Source: Clostridium sp. CAG:169
GTDB taxonomy: Bacteria > Bacillota > Clostridia > Oscillospirales > Ruminococcaceae
Length of the DNA stretch: 15,673 nucleotides
Assembly (NCBI GenBank): GCA_000435195.1
Contig: FR880213.1
Location: forward strand, 5,861 to 21,533
Direction: 5' to 3'
Shown here: positions 6,949 through 13,880 of the stretch, in pieces
How the letters are laid out: the number at the start of each line of letters is the position of its first letter
Numbering within the stretch: the first letter of the stretch is position 1
Made by a program: the position numbers and the translations under genes
The notes under the pieces: generated by a model
Told to the model about the DNA's origin: nothing
The model's input: the letters and a program-made list of their open reading frames with translations, nothing else
The model's database searches: none

Positions 6949-7398
6949 ATGGAAAGAAGTAAAGTTTGGGAAGCAGCACAGAAACACAAGGACGGATATA
7001 ACTGCTGTCAGGCAGTCGTCTGCACCTACTGCGAGCGGTTGGGAATGGATGAAAAGACCGCCTTCCGCGCAGCGGAGGCGTATGGACTGGGCATTGCAGG
7101 AATGTTCCAGACCTGCGGCAGCGTATGCGGTATGATGATGCTGGCAGGATTGAAAAATTCCGATGCCAACCTCGCACAGCCTGCATCCAAATTTGCAACC
7201 TTTGACCTGGGCAAAGAGATGGCAAAACGCTTTGAGCAGAAGAACACCAGCATGATTTGTTCTGACCTGCGCGGAACCGACGGCAAGACCGACCGCCTGC
7301 GCTCCTGCCGCGGCTGCGTGATGGATTGTGCGCAGATTGTGGAAGAGATGCTCTTCCCCGGCGAATTTGAACCATACGACGGACCAAGCGAGCTGTAA
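6949..7398 (+). CDS. C_GCAxxG_C_C-family cysteine-rich (putative redox) protein
   Basis: A 149-residue soluble protein with ten cysteines (C19, C20, C25, C28, C56, C60, C104, C120, C123, C127). The order YNCCQAV (17-23), TCGSVCGMMMLAGL (55-68) and a late CRGCVMDC (120-127) matches the family named C_GCAxxG_C_C, thought to be redox-active or metal-binding; its biochemical role is not settled. There is no signal peptide. The ribosome site AAAGGAA is 9-10 bases before the ATG. The 27-base gap after the permease and the shared terminator make them one operon, so the protein may act on, or be protected by, the transported anion; that link is inferred. Confidence 0.85.
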   Translation: MERSKVWEAAQKHKDGYNCCQAVVCTYCERLGMDEKTAFRAAEAYGLGIAGMFQTCGSVCGMMMLAGLKNSDANLAQPASKFATFDLGKEMAKRFEQKNTSMICSDLRGTDGKTDRLRSCRGCVMDCAQIVEEMLFPGEFEPYDGPSEL

Positions 7399-7405
7399 GC
7401 TATGT

Positions 7406-7441
7406 AAAAAAGAGGAACCGATTTTCGGTTCCTCTTTTTTT
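7406..7441 (+). terminator. Intrinsic terminator of the permease operon
   Basis: AAAAAAGAGGAACCGA, loop TTTT, CGGTTCCTCTTTTTTT, 8 bases after the stop of the cysteine-rich gene. Confidence 0.95.
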
Positions 7442-7461
7442 ATTGCGGAGATTTTAAAAAG

Positions 7462-7491
7462 AAAAAGCCCATTCCAATTGGAATGAGCTTT
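7462..7491 (-). terminator. Intrinsic terminator of tRNA-Sec
   Basis: Read on the minus strand, AAAAGCTCATTCC pairs with GGAATGGGCTTTTT around an AATT loop (one T/G wobble), starting at the base after the tRNA CCA. The T run faces away from the tRNA, as required. Confidence 0.85.
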
Positions 7492-7588
7492 TGGCGGGAA
7501 TGTGTGGGAATTGAACCCACCTATGCAGCTACTAACTGCAATTACTGGTTTTGAAGACCAGAGGGCACACCAGCACCCATCCACTCCC
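7492..7588 (-). tRNA. selC: tRNA-Sec (selenocysteine, anticodon TCA)
   Basis: On the minus strand the anticodon stem-loop CTGGTCTTCAAAACCAG gives anticodon TCA (plus-strand 7552-7554), which reads UGA. The length of 97 bases, the extended acceptor (GGGAGTGG against ACATTCCC), the long variable arm with a TGCAG/CTGCA stem, the T-arm GTGGG TTCAATT CCCAC, discriminator G and encoded CCA are all typical of bacterial tRNA-Sec. The eighth acceptor pair is G-A rather than Watson-Crick. It has its own promoter and terminator. With selA and selB 0.9-4 kb away on the same strand, it shows that the organism inserts selenocysteine. Confidence 0.97.
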
Positions 7589-7600
7589 AAATGCTTAACT

Positions 7601-7629
7601 AGTATAACACAGAAAAAGAGTATTGGCAA
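7601..7629 (-). promoter_or_regulatory. Sigma-A promoter of tRNA-Sec
   Basis: On the minus strand, -35 TTGCCA (7624-7629), a 17-base spacer and -10 TATACT (7601-7606). The predicted start is only about 6 bases before the mature tRNA 5' end, leaving a very short leader. Confidence 0.82.
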
Positions 7630-7775
7630 GAAGTTTCTATTTTGTGGCGGCATTATTGGAAGATTGCACAAAAAAGTGTCGATTCCTTTTTGGCTTTGTT
7701 AAGACAAAGGCAAATCCGTTTCCGGCAAAGTGAGGATGAATAAAGAAACACTGTGGTAATTGTAGAATATGTCCA

Positions 7776-7804
7776 TTGAGTTTCGGCAAAATCTTTGCTA
7801 GAAT
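7776..7804 (+). promoter_or_regulatory. Sigma-A promoter of the lipoprotein gene
   Basis: -35 TTGAGT (7776-7781), a 17-base spacer and -10 TAGAAT (7799-7804), 33 bases before the ATG at 7838. It is back to back with the tRNA-Sec promoter; the 146 bases between them show nothing further. Confidence 0.75.
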
Positions 7805-7837
7805 AAAGCCATAGAACAGAAAAGGGGAGATCTTACG

Positions 7838-8425
7838 ATGAAAAGATGGGCAGGGATTTTATTGGCGGCAGCTTTGTCGATTGCCTGCTGTGCTTGTTCG
7901 ATGCAGAAGCCGGAGCTGTCGGTTGCGCCGAGCAGCTTTTCCCGGGAAACCACCGAGGTGCTTCGTCCGTTCCAGAGCGAATTGCAGTTTGTTGACCTAA
8001 AGCTCAACGAGGATGCCAAGCAGTGGAAGATTTCCCTTTGGAGCTATCGCGACGGAGAGTGGAAAGAACAGGGTAAGATGTTTGAAAAGGTAAAGCAGAA
8101 GTCCGAATCGCTTCGCATTGCAATACGCCTGACGACCAAAGAATGTGACCTTTACCTGATAGACGAAAATGGATTTTCCAAGGCAAGTTACAGCAGTATC
8201 GGGACCAATTTTGAGCAGACACAGACGGTGATAGACCAACGAATCGAACAAAAGACGCCGTTTGCCATCGGAGAAGAGGTCACCCTCTGGGCAAAACTGG
8301 GCGTTGACGGGCAGCAGATCGAAGCGGGGGATTTGACGAAGGATTTTAGAAGCTGCCCCTGTACGGCAGGAGCTGCTGTTACTGTGACTATTTTAGATGA
8401 AGAGCCGCAGGAGCAGCAGGAATAA
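7838..8425 (+). CDS. Predicted lipoprotein of unknown function
   Basis: A 195-residue protein with an N-terminal export signal: a basic start (MKRW), a hydrophobic stretch at 5-16, then cysteines at 17, 18 and 20. SIAC17 is the best lipobox, so it is probably lipid-anchored outside the cell membrane; the exact anchor cysteine is uncertain. The rest is soluble and probably beta-rich with no family I recognise. A second Cys pair (CPC) lies near residues 173-175, and the C-terminus is acidic and Gln-rich (EEPQEQQE). It has a good ribosome site (AAAAGGGGAG) and its own promoter. It is a single-gene unit that converges on selB. Its place between tRNA-Sec and selB is notable, but nothing in the sequence ties it to selenium. 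Confidence 0.85.
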   Translation: MKRWAGILLAAALSIACCACSMQKPELSVAPSSFSRETTEVLRPFQSELQFVDLKLNEDAKQWKISLWSYRDGEWKEQGKMFEKVKQKSESLRIAIRLTTKECDLYLIDENGFSKASYSSIGTNFEQTQTVIDQRIEQKTPFAIGEEVTLWAKLGVDGQQIEAGDLTKDFRSCPCTAGAAVTVTILDEEPQEQQE

Positions 8426-8441
8426 AAACATAGAAGAAAAG

Positions 8442-8475
8442 AAGGGTCGTGTATCGCTGGCGATACACGACCCTT
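8442..8475. terminator. Shared terminator between convergent lipoprotein and selB genes
   Basis: A perfect 15-bp stem AAGGGTCGTGTATCG / CGATACACGACCCTT with a CTGG loop. T-rich sequence follows best on the minus strand (TTCTTTTCTTC), moderately on the plus strand, so it probably serves both convergent units. Confidence 0.85.
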
Positions 8476-8497
8476 TGTGATGGGACAAGATAAAACC

Positions 8498-10384
8498 TTA
8501 CTTAAAGGTGCGGGCGTCTCCGACCTTTTTGGTGATGCCGCGTTTGTCCCAGTATTCCAGAACGGCAACGGCAAATTTTCGGGAAGCACCCATCAGGTCG
8601 CGCATCTCTGCTAAGGTGATCTGACCGTTTTGGTCGACGTGCTCCTTGGCAAGGGTGAGCGCCTTGTTGTAGTAGTCGGCGTGCAGCAGAATCTTTTCCT
8701 CCACACGCACCAGTTTACCGGTGTTGACCAGCGATTCCAGCACCTGCTTAAAGTTTTTCACCTTCGGGAAGCGGGCAGCAATCTGGTCGGGCGATTCAGG
8801 GGAGAAGCCGCCCTGCAAAAAGGCGTTTTCAATCTCCTGCTGGTTGTTGTCCTGCTGTACCTCAAAGTCGGCAAGGGCAACGCAGTTGTTGACATACTTG
8901 AGCACCTTGCGGTTGACCAGCGAATCGGTGATCTTATCCACCACCGAGATGTCCTCGTACTTGATGAGCTTGTTGCGGAACTCGTCCTTCTTCATGCCCT
9001 CACGCAGAGGATTTTCCTTGTGGTAGCTTTCCAGCAGTTTGACGGCGCTGTCCTTTAAGCGGTTGAGGTAGTCGGTGTGGATGACAACGTTGTCGCTGAC
9101 GCGGAAGGCGACCTTGTCCTTGATGAGCTTGTTGATCTGCTGGTCAAACTGCTCTTTGGGGATGCCGGTTTGAATCTGCAAAAAGTCGAGCGTTTCAAAG
9201 CGGGCAGAATAATCCCGCAGGGCAGCGCTGATCTTTTCGCGGTCGGAGCCGCCTTCCTTGAGTTTTAACGATTCCAGCACAGCCGCATCGTTGCGTTTGT
9301 GCTTAAAAGGGTTGGAGTCGAGGATGACACCGCCGCCGATGGTTTCCACCGGAGAGTAGAAGCGCAGGACAAAGCGGTCGCCGGTCTTGACAGCGATCTC
9401 CTCCTCCAGGCGCAGCTGCGCGTAACAGCTTTCGCCGGCGCCCACGCTGTCGCGGTCGAGCAGGACGATCTTGCACAGGATGTCCCGCGCACCGTGGTAG
9501 AGATGCAGGCGGGTGGCGTTGCGAATCTCACGGTCGCAGTCCTTGAGGACGGTGAGGTGGATGTCGATCATCATGGTAGTGTGCATTGAGTCGGGCACAG
9601 CAATGACGTCACCCTTGTTGAGGTCGGTCTTTTTCAGTCCCGCCAGATTGACAGCGACCCTCTGACCGGCGTATGCCTCCTGCACATCCTGCGAGTGGAC
9701 CTGCAGGTTGCGGATGCGGCTTTCGATGCGGGACGGATAGACGGTGACCGGGTCGCCGACCTTCATCGTTCCTTCAATCAAAGTGCCGGTGATGACAGTA
9801 CCAAAGCCCTCCACCGAGAAGATGCGGTCGACCGGGATGCGGAAGGGGACATCCAGATTTTTGATCTGGGTCTTTTGGTCGATCATGGTAAAGATAGCCT
9901 GCCGCAGCTGTTCGATGCCTTCGCCGGTGTAGGAGGAAACAGGGATGATCTGCGCATTTTCCAAAAAGGTGCCCTGCACCTCCTGGCGGACCTCATCACA
10001 GACGATTTCCAGCCAGTCCTCATCGACCATGTCCTTTTTGGTGACGACGATGATACCCTCCGAGATGTTCAGCAGCGACAGGATGCCCAGATGCTCGCGG
10101 GTCTGTGGCATAAAGCCCTCGTCTGCGGCGACAACCAGCAGGGCAAGGTCGATGCCGCCTGCGCCTGCTAGCATATTCTTGACAAACTTTTCATGCCCCG
10201 GCACATCAATGATGCCTGCCTTTTCGCCGTCGGGCAGGTCGAGGTAGGCAAAGCCCAGCTCGATGGTGATACCGCGTTTCTTTTCTTCCTTGATGCGATC
10301 GGTTTCGATGCCGGTCAATGCCTTGATCAGGGCAGTTTTGCCGTGGTCAACGTGTCCGGCGGTACCGATGATGATATTTTTCAT
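8498..10384 (-). CDS. selB: Selenocysteine-specific elongation factor SelB
   Basis: A 628-residue GTPase that carries Sec-tRNA-Sec to UGA codons marked by a SECIS hairpin. The G-domain shows P-loop GHVDHGKT (10-17), switch I RGIT (37-40), DVPGHE (60-65) and TKKD (115-118, for NKxD). Translation-factor beta-barrels follow, then four winged-helix repeats in the last 260 or so residues, ending in the SelB-typical LMGASRKFAVAVLEYWDKRG block that binds SECIS RNA. The length is normal. The ATG at 10384 has AAAGGAG 10 bases upstream on the minus strand. It follows selA by 57 bases in one operon and ends at the convergent hairpin 8442-8475. Confidence 0.97.
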   Translation of the reverse strand: MKNIIIGTAGHVDHGKTALIKALTGIETDRIKEEKKRGITIELGFAYLDLPDGEKAGIIDVPGHEKFVKNMLAGAGGIDLALLVVAADEGFMPQTREHLGILSLLNISEGIIVVTKKDMVDEDWLEIVCDEVRQEVQGTFLENAQIIPVSSYTGEGIEQLRQAIFTMIDQKTQIKNLDVPFRIPVDRIFSVEGFGTVITGTLIEGTMKVGDPVTVYPSRIESRIRNLQVHSQDVQEAYAGQRVAVNLAGLKKTDLNKGDVIAVPDSMHTTMMIDIHLTVLKDCDREIRNATRLHLYHGARDILCKIVLLDRDSVGAGESCYAQLRLEEEIAVKTGDRFVLRFYSPVETIGGGVILDSNPFKHKRNDAAVLESLKLKEGGSDREKISAALRDYSARFETLDFLQIQTGIPKEQFDQQINKLIKDKVAFRVSDNVVIHTDYLNRLKDSAVKLLESYHKENPLREGMKKDEFRNKLIKYEDISVVDKITDSLVNRKVLKYVNNCVALADFEVQQDNNQQEIENAFLQGGFSPESPDQIAARFPKVKNFKQVLESLVNTGKLVRVEEKILLHADYYNKALTLAKEHVDQNGQITLAEMRDLMGASRKFAVAVLEYWDKRGITKKVGDARTFK

Positions 10385-10441
10385 GTGCGTGGCTCCTTTG
10401 TGAAAGCTGCCCTTTGCAGGACAGGGTCGGGTGAGAAAGAA

Positions 10442-11836
10442 CTATTTGGAACAGCAGTCCAGGATGCTCTGGGCAACATAATCAAAGTGACGGGATTCGA
10501 TGGTGCGCACATCCAGCAGCAGACGGTCCTTGGAGATGCGGGCGATGACCGGCAGCGGGTCGTGCTCGCGCAGGCGGGTTTCCAGCAAATCCAAAGAGAT
10601 GCGGGTCGGTTCGACAGCGACCACCGAGCTGCGAATCATCTGGGTTGGCACCGAGCCGCCGCCGACCTGTCCGAAATCTTCGGTCAGGGTGACGCGGTAG
10701 CTGCCGTCGCAGACCTTTTGAAGCGCTTCCAGCAGCTGCTGACCCATCGGCACCAGGTCGTCCATGGTGGCGGTGATCATCCGCAGGGTGGGGTTGCGGT
10801 GGATGACCTCTTGAGGGTCCAGATATTCCCGCAGGGTAGCTTCCAGTGCGGCAAGGGTGAGCTTGTCGATACGGAAGGCGCGGGTGAGCGGGTTCTTCTT
10901 CATTGCCTCGATATATTCGCGGCGTCCGATGATGATGCCTGCCTGTGGACCGCCCAGCAGCTTGTCGCCGGAGAAGCTGATGATGTCAGCGCCGGATTTG
11001 ACCGAATCCAGAACGTTTGGCTCATCCTGGATACCGTAGTCGGACAGGCGGACCATCGCGCCGGAGCCAAGGTCGTAGATGACCGGGATGTTGTGCTGAT
11101 GACCCAGCTCGACCATCTCTTCCAGCGAAACCTCTTCGCAGAAGCCCATAATCTTAAAGTTGCTGGTGTGGACCTTCAGCAAAGCGCCGGTGTTTTCGGT
11201 GATGGCGTTCTGATAGTCGGACAGGTGGGTTTTATTGGTGGTTCCGACCTCCACCAGGGTGCCACCGCTCTGCTGCATGATTTCCGGTACGCGGAAGGCG
11301 CCGCCAATCTCGACCAGCTCGCCGCGGGAGGTGATGACCTCTTTTCCTTTGGTCATGGTGCTGAGTACCAGCATGACGGCTGCGGCGTTGTTGTTGACCA
11401 CCATGGCAGCCTCGGTGCCGGTCAGCTTGGCAATCAGCTTTTCAACATGGGAGTAACGGCTGCCGCGGGAGCCTTTCTCCAGGTTGTATTCCAGGGTGTT
11501 GTAATCCTGTGCAACGCTGTGGATTGCCTCGACAGCGGCATCGCTCAGGCGGGCACGTCCCAGGTTGGTGTGCAGGACGATGCCGGTCGCGTTGATGACC
11601 GGACGCAGGCTCATGGTCGTTTTTTTGTGTACCAGAGCGAGCACCTGCCGGCACAGCTGCTCTGCCTCCAAGGAAGGCTGTTCGCCGGACAGAATCTGCT
11701 GGCGTACCCGGTCGATGGTTTCACGGACCGATTCGGTCAGGATAGTGTGCGGGCAGGACAGCTCAGACAGCTCAGGCAGACGCAGCAGCTCGTCCACCTT
11801 CGGGATTTTTCTTAACAGTTGGGAGTTTACGCTCAT
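10442..11836 (-). CDS. selA: L-seryl-tRNA(Sec) selenium transferase SelA
   Basis: A 464-residue PLP enzyme that converts seryl-tRNA-Sec to selenocysteyl-tRNA-Sec with selenophosphate. Seen: the N-terminal SelA region with IPKVDELL, the substrate-site block INATGIVLHTNLGRA (81-95), and the PLP lysine K292 in SFSGDKLLGGPQAG (287-300). The length equals that of typical SelA. It is the first gene of the selA-selB operon, with a promoter at 11938-11966 and a leader of about 95 bases. The ribosome site (GAAAGG) lies about 12 bases before the ATG, slightly far. Selenophosphate must come from a selD gene outside the window. Confidence 0.97.
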   Translation of the reverse strand: MSVNSQLLRKIPKVDELLRLPELSELSCPHTILTESVRETIDRVRQQILSGEQPSLEAEQLCRQVLALVHKKTTMSLRPVINATGIVLHTNLGRARLSDAAVEAIHSVAQDYNTLEYNLEKGSRGSRYSHVEKLIAKLTGTEAAMVVNNNAAAVMLVLSTMTKGKEVITSRGELVEIGGAFRVPEIMQQSGGTLVEVGTTNKTHLSDYQNAITENTGALLKVHTSNFKIMGFCEEVSLEEMVELGHQHNIPVIYDLGSGAMVRLSDYGIQDEPNVLDSVKSGADIISFSGDKLLGGPQAGIIIGRREYIEAMKKNPLTRAFRIDKLTLAALEATLREYLDPQEVIHRNPTLRMITATMDDLVPMGQQLLEALQKVCDGSYRVTLTEDFGQVGGGSVPTQMIRSSVVAVEPTRISLDLLETRLREHDPLPVIARISKDRLLLDVRTIESRHFDYVAQSILDCCSK

Positions 11837-11937
11837 AGTTGTATCGCACCTTTCATAAGGAATTCAGATAGAAGCAGGGATTTGTGCGGCATCGTCAATT
11901 TATCAAAACGGTTTTAAGCACAATGCTATTCGCTCCT

Positions 11938-11966
11938 ATTGTATCAAAAAAAGGGAAGGGATGCAA
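11938..11966 (-). promoter_or_regulatory. Sigma-A promoter of selA-selB
   Basis: On the minus strand, -35 TTGCAT (11961-11966), a 17-base spacer and -10 TACAAT (11938-11943). The start is near 11931. It is divergent to the promoter at 12009-12037, about 40 bp away, so the two could influence each other. Confidence 0.8.
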
Positions 11967-12008
11967 CGTGAAACAGGCGGCATTGTTGCAAGAAAATGCG
12001 GGTTTTGA

Positions 12009-12037
12009 TTGAGTAATACCGCCGAAGATGGTATAAT
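12009..12037 (+). promoter_or_regulatory. Sigma-A promoter of the sensor-MNT-HEPN operon
   Basis: -35 TTGAGT (12009-12014), a 17-base spacer and a perfect -10 TATAAT (12032-12037). The leader holds a small GGCAG/CTGCC hairpin at 12046-12063 of unknown meaning. Confidence 0.83.
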
Positions 12038-12103
12038 AGTCTAAAGGCAGACCGATGCTGCCTGTGAATTTGGTTCGAATCGTGATATAAAGGAATGATA
12101 ACT

Positions 12104-12919
12104 ATGTTAAACCGTCTGATGACCTCCAGACGGGTCAGAGGAATTTTGCTGACGGTGGTGCTGCTGTCGGCGGTGGTGGCAATCCTTTCGGTGGCAATTC
12201 CGCTCAACCGAAAACGGGATGCGGTCACCTCGCTTGGAGAGCAATCGCTTTCAGAGGCAAGCTCGCTGGCTATGTCGATGGAATATTATAACGGACTGCG
12301 CATTCAGTCGTTGCTGGATTACCCGAGCGAAACGGTCTTTTATCAGAATCTGTGCGGCTTTCTTTCCCGTGCCAAGCAGACCCTTTCCTACGACCGGGCG
12401 TACATCCTGTATCAGGGCTTGGAAGGAAGAATCGCATATCTGGCAGATGCAGATTATGCAAAGGATTTGCAGGCGGGTGTGGATTATCATGCCATTGGAG
12501 AGGAATATACCGACGAGCGTTATACCCGCCGCTGTATCTCCATTTTGCAGGAGCAGTTTGAAGGACGGCGAAAGGAAACGTATGTGCCGGATATTTTGGA
12601 CGACAGCTATATCATCACCTATCTGCCGCTGTGCAACGCCGACGGCGAGGTGATGGCGGTGCTGGGAGTGGATGCAAAACTGGGGTATTCTGATTTTGCA
12701 CAGTACGGTCCCATCAACTTTGAACGGCTGACCAGCATCAGCGCGCTGCTGTTTTTGCTCAGCCTGGTGCTGTTTGTGCTGTGCATGGACAAAGGACTCA
12801 GCGAGGAAGAAAAAGAAAATCGCTGGCGCCGCCGCCACGGTCTGCCGCCAAAGCCGACCAAAAAGGACAATATCGTGGTGGATACGCTGGACGACATCGA
12901 CCCGAATGATTATCTGTGA
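12104..12919 (+). CDS. Membrane protein with extracellular Cache-like sensor domain, no output domain
   Basis: I place the start at ATG 12104 because AAAGGA lies 9 bases upstream; ATG 12095 would overlap that site. The protein has 271 residues: a basic N-terminus, membrane helix about 12-33, an extracellular domain about 34-208, membrane helix about 210-228, then a short charged tail with an RWRRRHG patch and an acidic end. The outside domain resembles a Cache/PAS-like sensor of histidine kinases or chemoreceptors: a long helix after the first membrane segment and a late YIITYLPLCNADGEVMAVLGVD strand pair (169-190). No HAMP, kinase, GGDEF or methyl-accepting domain follows, so it would have to signal through partners. 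The two genes downstream, MNT-like and HEPN, are in the same operon. The function is unknown. Confidence 0.75.
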   Translation: MLNRLMTSRRVRGILLTVVLLSAVVAILSVAIPLNRKRDAVTSLGEQSLSEASSLAMSMEYYNGLRIQSLLDYPSETVFYQNLCGFLSRAKQTLSYDRAYILYQGLEGRIAYLADADYAKDLQAGVDYHAIGEEYTDERYTRRCISILQEQFEGRRKETYVPDILDDSYIITYLPLCNADGEVMAVLGVDAKLGYSDFAQYGPINFERLTSISALLFLLSLVLFVLCMDKGLSEEEKENRWRRRHGLPPKPTKKDNIVVDTLDDIDPNDYL

Positions 12920-12946
12920 TGGTTGAGAAAGGAAGTGCGTGTAGCG

Positions 12947-13258
12947 ATGGAAGAACACAAGGACCAGGTGATTGAAGAGACGGTGGACAAAATCGTCGAA
13001 CTGTTTTCTCCAAGTAAAGTAATCGAATACAATACCAAGTACGATATGGACGGTCATCTGATTTCCTTTAAACTGTGCATCGTGGGCAATATTCCAGACA
13101 AGAAAAAGATGCTCACCCGCATCTATGACGAGGTGGACAGCGAAATTCCGTACGACATCATTTTGTATACCGACGAGGAATTTAAAGAGTTGTCCGAGCA
13201 GCTGAGTGCATTTGCAAACCGAATCAGTCAGAAGGGCAGGGTGCGCTATGGGAGGTAA
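12947..13258 (+). CDS. Degenerate MNT-like (nucleotidyltransferase-fold) partner of a HEPN protein
   Basis: I favour ATG 12947 (103 residues; AAAGGAA 12 bases upstream); an in-frame TTG at 12923 would add 8 residues. The layout alpha helix (1-20), strand KVIEY, strand LISFKLCIV (38-46), helix, strand YDIILYT (69-75) fits a small MNT domain. However, the GSxA motif and both catalytic acidic residues are missing: where MNT proteins have S-D-x-D-L-L-V, this has S-F-K-L-C-I-V. It is therefore unlikely to transfer nucleotides. The assignment rests mainly on the pattern and on the overlapping HEPN gene, since MNT and HEPN genes are habitual neighbours. In known HEPN/MNT pairs, active MNT modifies the HEPN toxin; this one may only bind it. 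Confidence 0.6.
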   Translation: MEEHKDQVIEETVDKIVELFSPSKVIEYNTKYDMDGHLISFKLCIVGNIPDKKKMLTRIYDEVDSEIPYDIILYTDEEFKELSEQLSAFANRISQKGRVRYGR

Positions 13259-13715
13259 CCGTTCCAGGATGCACAACGGCAATGACAGCCGTCGGTACTA
13301 CGACTGGCTGGAGCATTCCAGTCAGGATTTGATTGCAGCCAAAATCCTTTCCGAGGATGACCGCTGCTACCGTCTGAGTGCCTTTCATTGTCAGCAGGCG
13401 ATTGAAAAGGCGCTGAAAGCATATATCCTGCTCAAGTCGGATGTGCTGGTGGACGGACACAACCTGACCTGGCTTTGCCGGCAGGCAAAGAAGTACGACA
13501 AGGGCTTTCACCAGTGGTTTGATGAAAGTGCAGACTTAAACCAGTGCTACATCGAAACCAGGTATCCGGCAGACATCGAGCGAGAATATACCTATAAGAT
13601 GGTGCGCAATTTTTATCGGATGGCGCGTGAAATGTATCAGTACATCTTTGCGGAAATCGACCGTGAATTTGACCTGCGGGAGCGCGCCGAGGAGGAAGCG
13701 CCCTTCAACCGTTAA
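13248..13715 (+). CDS. HEPN-domain protein
   Basis: ATG 13248 gives 155 residues and overlaps the MNT-like gene by 11 bases, which suggests coupling; ATG 13269 behind GGGAGG is an alternative. Residues 17-135 are a HEPN four-helix domain: helix 1 YYDWLEHSSQDLIAAKIL, helix 2 AFHCQQAIEKALKAYILL (45-62), the GHNLTWLCRQA block (70-80), the ETRYP turn (103-107) and a last helix EYTYKMVRNFYRMAREMY. HEPN ribonucleases usually have Rx4-6H in the last helix; no His is present there, so RNase activity is doubtful. The RLSAFH in helix 2 sits at the wrong place. It is the last gene of the operon, before the terminator at 13732. Confidence 0.85.
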   Translation: MGGNRSRMHNGNDSRRYYDWLEHSSQDLIAAKILSEDDRCYRLSAFHCQQAIEKALKAYILLKSDVLVDGHNLTWLCRQAKKYDKGFHQWFDESADLNQCYIETRYPADIEREYTYKMVRNFYRMAREMYQYIFAEIDREFDLRERAEEEAPFNR

Positions 13716-13731
13716 AAAGAAGAATGTTTTT

Positions 13732-13764
13732 ACAGGAGCCTTTATGGAAAGGCTCCTGTTTTTT
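13732..13764 (+). terminator. Intrinsic terminator of the sensor-MNT-HEPN operon
   Basis: ACAGGAGCCTTT, loop ATGG, AAAGGCTCCTGT, then TTTTT; 16 bases after the HEPN stop. Confidence 0.95.
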
Positions 13765-13794
13765 CTGGCAGATGATAAAACAGAACAAAGGATA

Positions 13795-13823
13795 TTGACA
13801 TTTTCGTTCGGAGACAGTACAAT
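13795..13823 (+). promoter_or_regulatory. Sigma-A promoter of the Crp/Fnr-ABC operon
   Basis: A consensus -35 TTGACA (13795-13800), a 17-base spacer and -10 TACAAT (13818-13823). It is the strongest-looking promoter in the window. Confidence 0.88.
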
Positions 13824-13832
13824 AAAAGCGCA

Positions 13833-13860
13833 ATAAATTGTACCAAATGGAACAATTTAT
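13833..13860 (+). promoter_or_regulatory. Crp/Fnr-type operator palindrome at the transcription start
   Basis: Perfect 9-bp arms ATAAATTGT (13833-13841) and ACAATTTAT (13852-13860) flank a 10-base centre that adds a CC/GG pair. TTGT...ACAA is the half-site style of Crp/Fnr proteins. It lies at about +3 to +30, where binding would block transcription, so autorepression by the next gene is inferred. Confidence 0.75.
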
Positions 13861-13880
13861 CAAGAAGGAGGTGGATCAAT

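Noticed and set aside
7502..7702. 66-codon open frame on the plus strand
   Set aside because: It runs antisense through tRNA-Sec and its promoter, with no ribosome site or family match.
10193..11815. 540-codon plus-strand open frame
   Set aside because: Antisense shadow of selA and the selB start; composition is unlike a real protein.
13371..13388. RLSAFH in helix 2 of the HEPN protein as the Rx4-6H catalytic motif
   Set aside because: In active HEPN RNases the motif lies in the last helix; the His here is part of the common FHxQQAxEK helix-2 pattern.
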